Assembly (NCBI GenBank): GCA_913054455.1
Contig: CAJXIL010000005.1
Location: forward strand, 1-53,189
Length of the DNA stretch: 53,189 nucleotides
From: an uncultured Roseobacter sp.
Lineage (GTDB): Bacteria; Pseudomonadota; Alphaproteobacteria; Rhodobacterales; Rhodobacteraceae
Reading direction: 5' to 3'
The position numbers and the translations under genes are program-made. Shown one piece after another: positions 51,694 through 53,189 of this stretch. Each line of letters opens with the position of its first letter. Positions within the stretch are counted from its first letter, which is position 1. Below the pieces are notes generated by a model. The model ran no database searches and had not been told where the DNA came from. It saw nothing but the letters and a program-made list of their open reading frames with translations.

Positions 51694-52386
51694 CTATTTA
51701 ATCCCAAATATCGCTACAGCTTCATATGAAGCTTGTGCCTCAGATAGCAATTCTTTCGGGAATTCTAGTTCAGGACCATTTGTATCCTTATCAATGTCAG
51801 CAGCAAACGCCGGTAGGCCAGATGTGCCACGCCCCGCGCTGTCGAAAGCCTTGAGCTTAGCAATTGTCTCAGCGTTTTGACTGTTTGAGATTTCATTAAA
51901 ATCGGTGTCAAATTGTGAATTTAGGGTTTGTATCGCCAAGTTAAGATTCTTTGTGGTCTGCTCAAAGTCTGAAACAACAACATTTGTGGCAACAGGCAGC
52001 ACCGCTTTATAGTAGGAAATGTAGCCTTTCAGAAGCAATGATAAATCTTCAATTTTGTAGTGGCCCATGAAAGACTTGATCGTTTCTTCTGGGGGTCGAG
52101 TTACAAGAAGCGTGGCACAGCCAAGCCTGGCCGCCTCCGTGATCTGACTTGGCGAATGTATGTGACGAGCATAACTAGATACGGCGGGATTGGCCGTCGA
52201 AAACGCATTGTAAGCGTAGCTATTTGCAGAGCGTGGAAAACCTTCTAGGCAGAGTTCGGTTTGCGCTGAAGTGAATAGAGCTTGACGCTCCGGCCAAAGC
52301 ATAAAGCGCGTTCTATAGATATTGTGGGAAAATTGACCTGTGACATATTTTGATTTTACAAGAAACATCCGTCCGCCAATAGACAT
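51694..52386 (-). CDS. Sulfotransferase-like P-loop protein
   Basis: A 230-residue protein. LEGFPRSANSYAYNAF matches the PAPS 5'-phosphosulfate-binding loop of sulfotransferases, and LVTRPPEETIKSFMGHYKIE resembles the 3'-phosphate-binding region (R-P-P-E with a following Ser/Lys helix). It may sulfate the exopolysaccharide. The ATG at 52386 has AAGGAG 8 nt upstream; the frame is open to 52581. Its stop (51694-51696) is two bases from the IS3 end, so the original C-terminus may have been cut. Base composition is lower in GC than most of the window, which suggests transfer. Confidence 0.65.
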   Translation of the reverse strand: MSIGGRMFLVKSKYVTGQFSHNIYRTRFMLWPERQALFTSAQTELCLEGFPRSANSYAYNAFSTANPAVSSYARHIHSPSQITEAARLGCATLLVTRPPEETIKSFMGHYKIEDLSLLLKGYISYYKAVLPVATNVVVSDFEQTTKNLNLAIQTLNSQFDTDFNEISNSQNAETIAKLKAFDSAGRGTSGLPAFAADIDKDTNGPELEFPKELLSEAQASYEAVAIFGIK

Positions 52387-52573
52387 TGTTGTAACTCCTT
52401 GGTTATGTAAATATCCTGGCTTGTCCTTCCCCAAAAAATGGGACGCCTCTACTAGATTACCTGTCTGGGGCGGAAGTTCAAGCGCTTCTAGACTTTGGTT
52501 AGGGTCAGGACCTATTAAATTTCTTGCTGCTGCCGCGCCTGTATGCTTCAAGTTTCCCAAATAGGGGAATACT
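52387..52573. other. Gap between sulfotransferase-like gene and IS5-family element
   Basis: A 187-bp stretch that must hold the promoter of the minus-strand sulfotransferase-like gene and the left end of the IS5-type element. An open minus frame covers it but without recognisable protein. I could not fix the IS terminus. Confidence 0.35.
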
Positions 52574-52921
52574 ATGAGCAATCTGTATTGGCTGACAGAA
52601 GGTCAAATGGTTCGGCTTCGGCCCTATTTCCCGAAGAGCCATGGAGTGCCACGCGTAGATGATCGTCGCGTTTTGAGCGGAATTATCTTCATTAATCGCA
52701 ATGGCTTGCGCTGGTGTGATGCTCCTAAGGAGTATGGACCACATAAGACACTCTACAACCGTTGGAAGCGGTGGAGCGACATGGGGGTCTTTGCGCGCAT
52801 TATGGTGGGGCTGGCTGCCGAAGCGCCTGACAACAAGACGATCTCGATTGATGGTACCTACCTCAAAGCACACCGCACGGCCTCAAGCCTACGGGTCAAA
52901 AAGGGGGGCGTGGACGTCTGA
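52574..52921 (+). CDS. IS5-family transposase, first frame (OrfA)
   Basis: A 115-residue product of the IS5 type with two overlapping frames. LYWLTEGQMVRLRPYFPKSH and DDRRVLSGIIFINRNGLRWC form the N-terminal domain, and KTISIDGTYLKAHRTASSL holds the first catalytic Asp. A run of A and G (AAAAAGGGGGGC near 52898-52909) just before the stop is the likely slippage site to the second frame. Confidence 0.85.
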   Translation: MSNLYWLTEGQMVRLRPYFPKSHGVPRVDDRRVLSGIIFINRNGLRWCDAPKEYGPHKTLYNRWKRWSDMGVFARIMVGLAAEAPDNKTISIDGTYLKAHRTASSLRVKKGGVDV

Positions 52922-52941
52922 TAGGGCGGACCAAAGGCGGT

Positions 52942-53189
52942 ATGAACACAAAGCTACATGCTGCGACCGACGCGATAGGGCGACCAATTCGGTTCTTCAT
53001 GACAGCTGGTCAGGTGAGCGATTTTACTGGAGCTAGAGCTCTTGTGAGTAGCCTGCCAGAAGCCGATTGGCTGCTCGGGGATCGTGGTTTTGACGCGGAT
53101 TGGTTCCGTGAAGCCCTTGTAGAAATGGGCATAATGGACCTGTCGCGGTTTGATGCCGCTCCTTTGATAGCATTTATTGCAGCAAAGGA
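52942..53189 (+). pseudogene. IS5-family transposase, second frame (OrfB), 3' altered, runs off the window
   Basis: The frame continues the transposase: MNTKLHAATDAIGRPIRFFM, FTGARALVSSLPEADWLLGD and RGFDADWFREALVEMGI with the second catalytic Asp. After GI (about 53131) the usual basic continuation is missing and an unrelated sequence (MDLSRFDAAPLIAFIAAKG) follows to the edge. The element is therefore probably broken by another insertion or recombination; the downstream part lies outside the window. Confidence 0.6.

Noticed and set aside
1..53189. tRNA or rRNA genes
   Set aside because: No cloverleaf-like or rRNA-like sequence was noticed on either strand.

Overview
The window reads as DNA of a marine Rhodobacteraceae (Roseobacter-type alphaproteobacterium). 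The reasons are the high GC, two TRAP transport systems, an Na+-NQR locus, fused IorB of the alphaproteobacterial type and an IS-rich exopolysaccharide locus. A full plasmid replication and partition module (parA-parB, Rep_3-type initiator, iterons, candidate parS sites) lies at about 21.7-26.1 kb, so the whole window is most likely part of a plasmid or chromid. This taxonomic and replicon reading is inference from gene content; no database was searched.

Layout. 1-2.5 kb: the 5' part of nqrA on the minus strand (TTG start, running off the left edge), divergent from the flavin transferase apbE and the maturation factor nqrM. 2.7-5.4 kb: a PuuB-like FAD oxidoreductase with a cupin partner, a small membrane protein and a CBS-pair protein. 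5.4-14.6 kb: an IclR regulator, a TRAP transporter and an acyl-CoA synthetase on the minus strand, divergent from a second TRAP transporter; a shared motif ATTYC-N8-GAATT lies at three control regions. 14.6-20.6 kb: two lytic transglycosylases flank a DUF4173-type membrane protein and a CreBC-like two-component system. 20.7 kb: a nucleotide-sugar epimerase.

21.7-26.1 kb: parB and parA (minus) and rep (plus) diverge from an AT-rich origin with five imperfect repeats of exactly 22 bp. Three copies of GTTTCG-N3-CGAAAC lie in parB, in the origin and in rep. 26.3-40.0 kb: an accessory metabolic island with indolepyruvate oxidoreductase (iorAB), a MarR regulator, two paralogous FAD oxidoreductases of the phytoene-desaturase fold, a metal-dependent cyclase/isatin-hydrolase-like enzyme and a five-gene Dpp/Opp-type ABC importer. 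It looks like one uptake and catabolic unit, probably for an aromatic or indolic compound or a conjugate of one; the substrate is unknown. 40.0-41.3 kb: a double-GAF protein.

41.6-53.2 kb: an exopolysaccharide/capsule export locus with an ExoY-like sugar transferase, a Wzc-like co-polymerase/tyrosine kinase, a small GfcA/YjbE-like secreted protein, YjbH, YjbF and Wza. It is broken up by an IS481-family element that sits exactly at the wzc stop codon, by a decayed IS3-family element carrying a piece of a second IS3 element after wza, and by an IS5-family copy at the right edge. A sulfotransferase-like gene lies between the last two.

The most unusual points are the complete origin/partition architecture, the IS481 insertion in which a palindromic CTAG gives stop codons to both convergent genes, the candidate IclR regulon and the undescribed iorAB-cyclase-dual-FAD-oxidase-ABC cluster.
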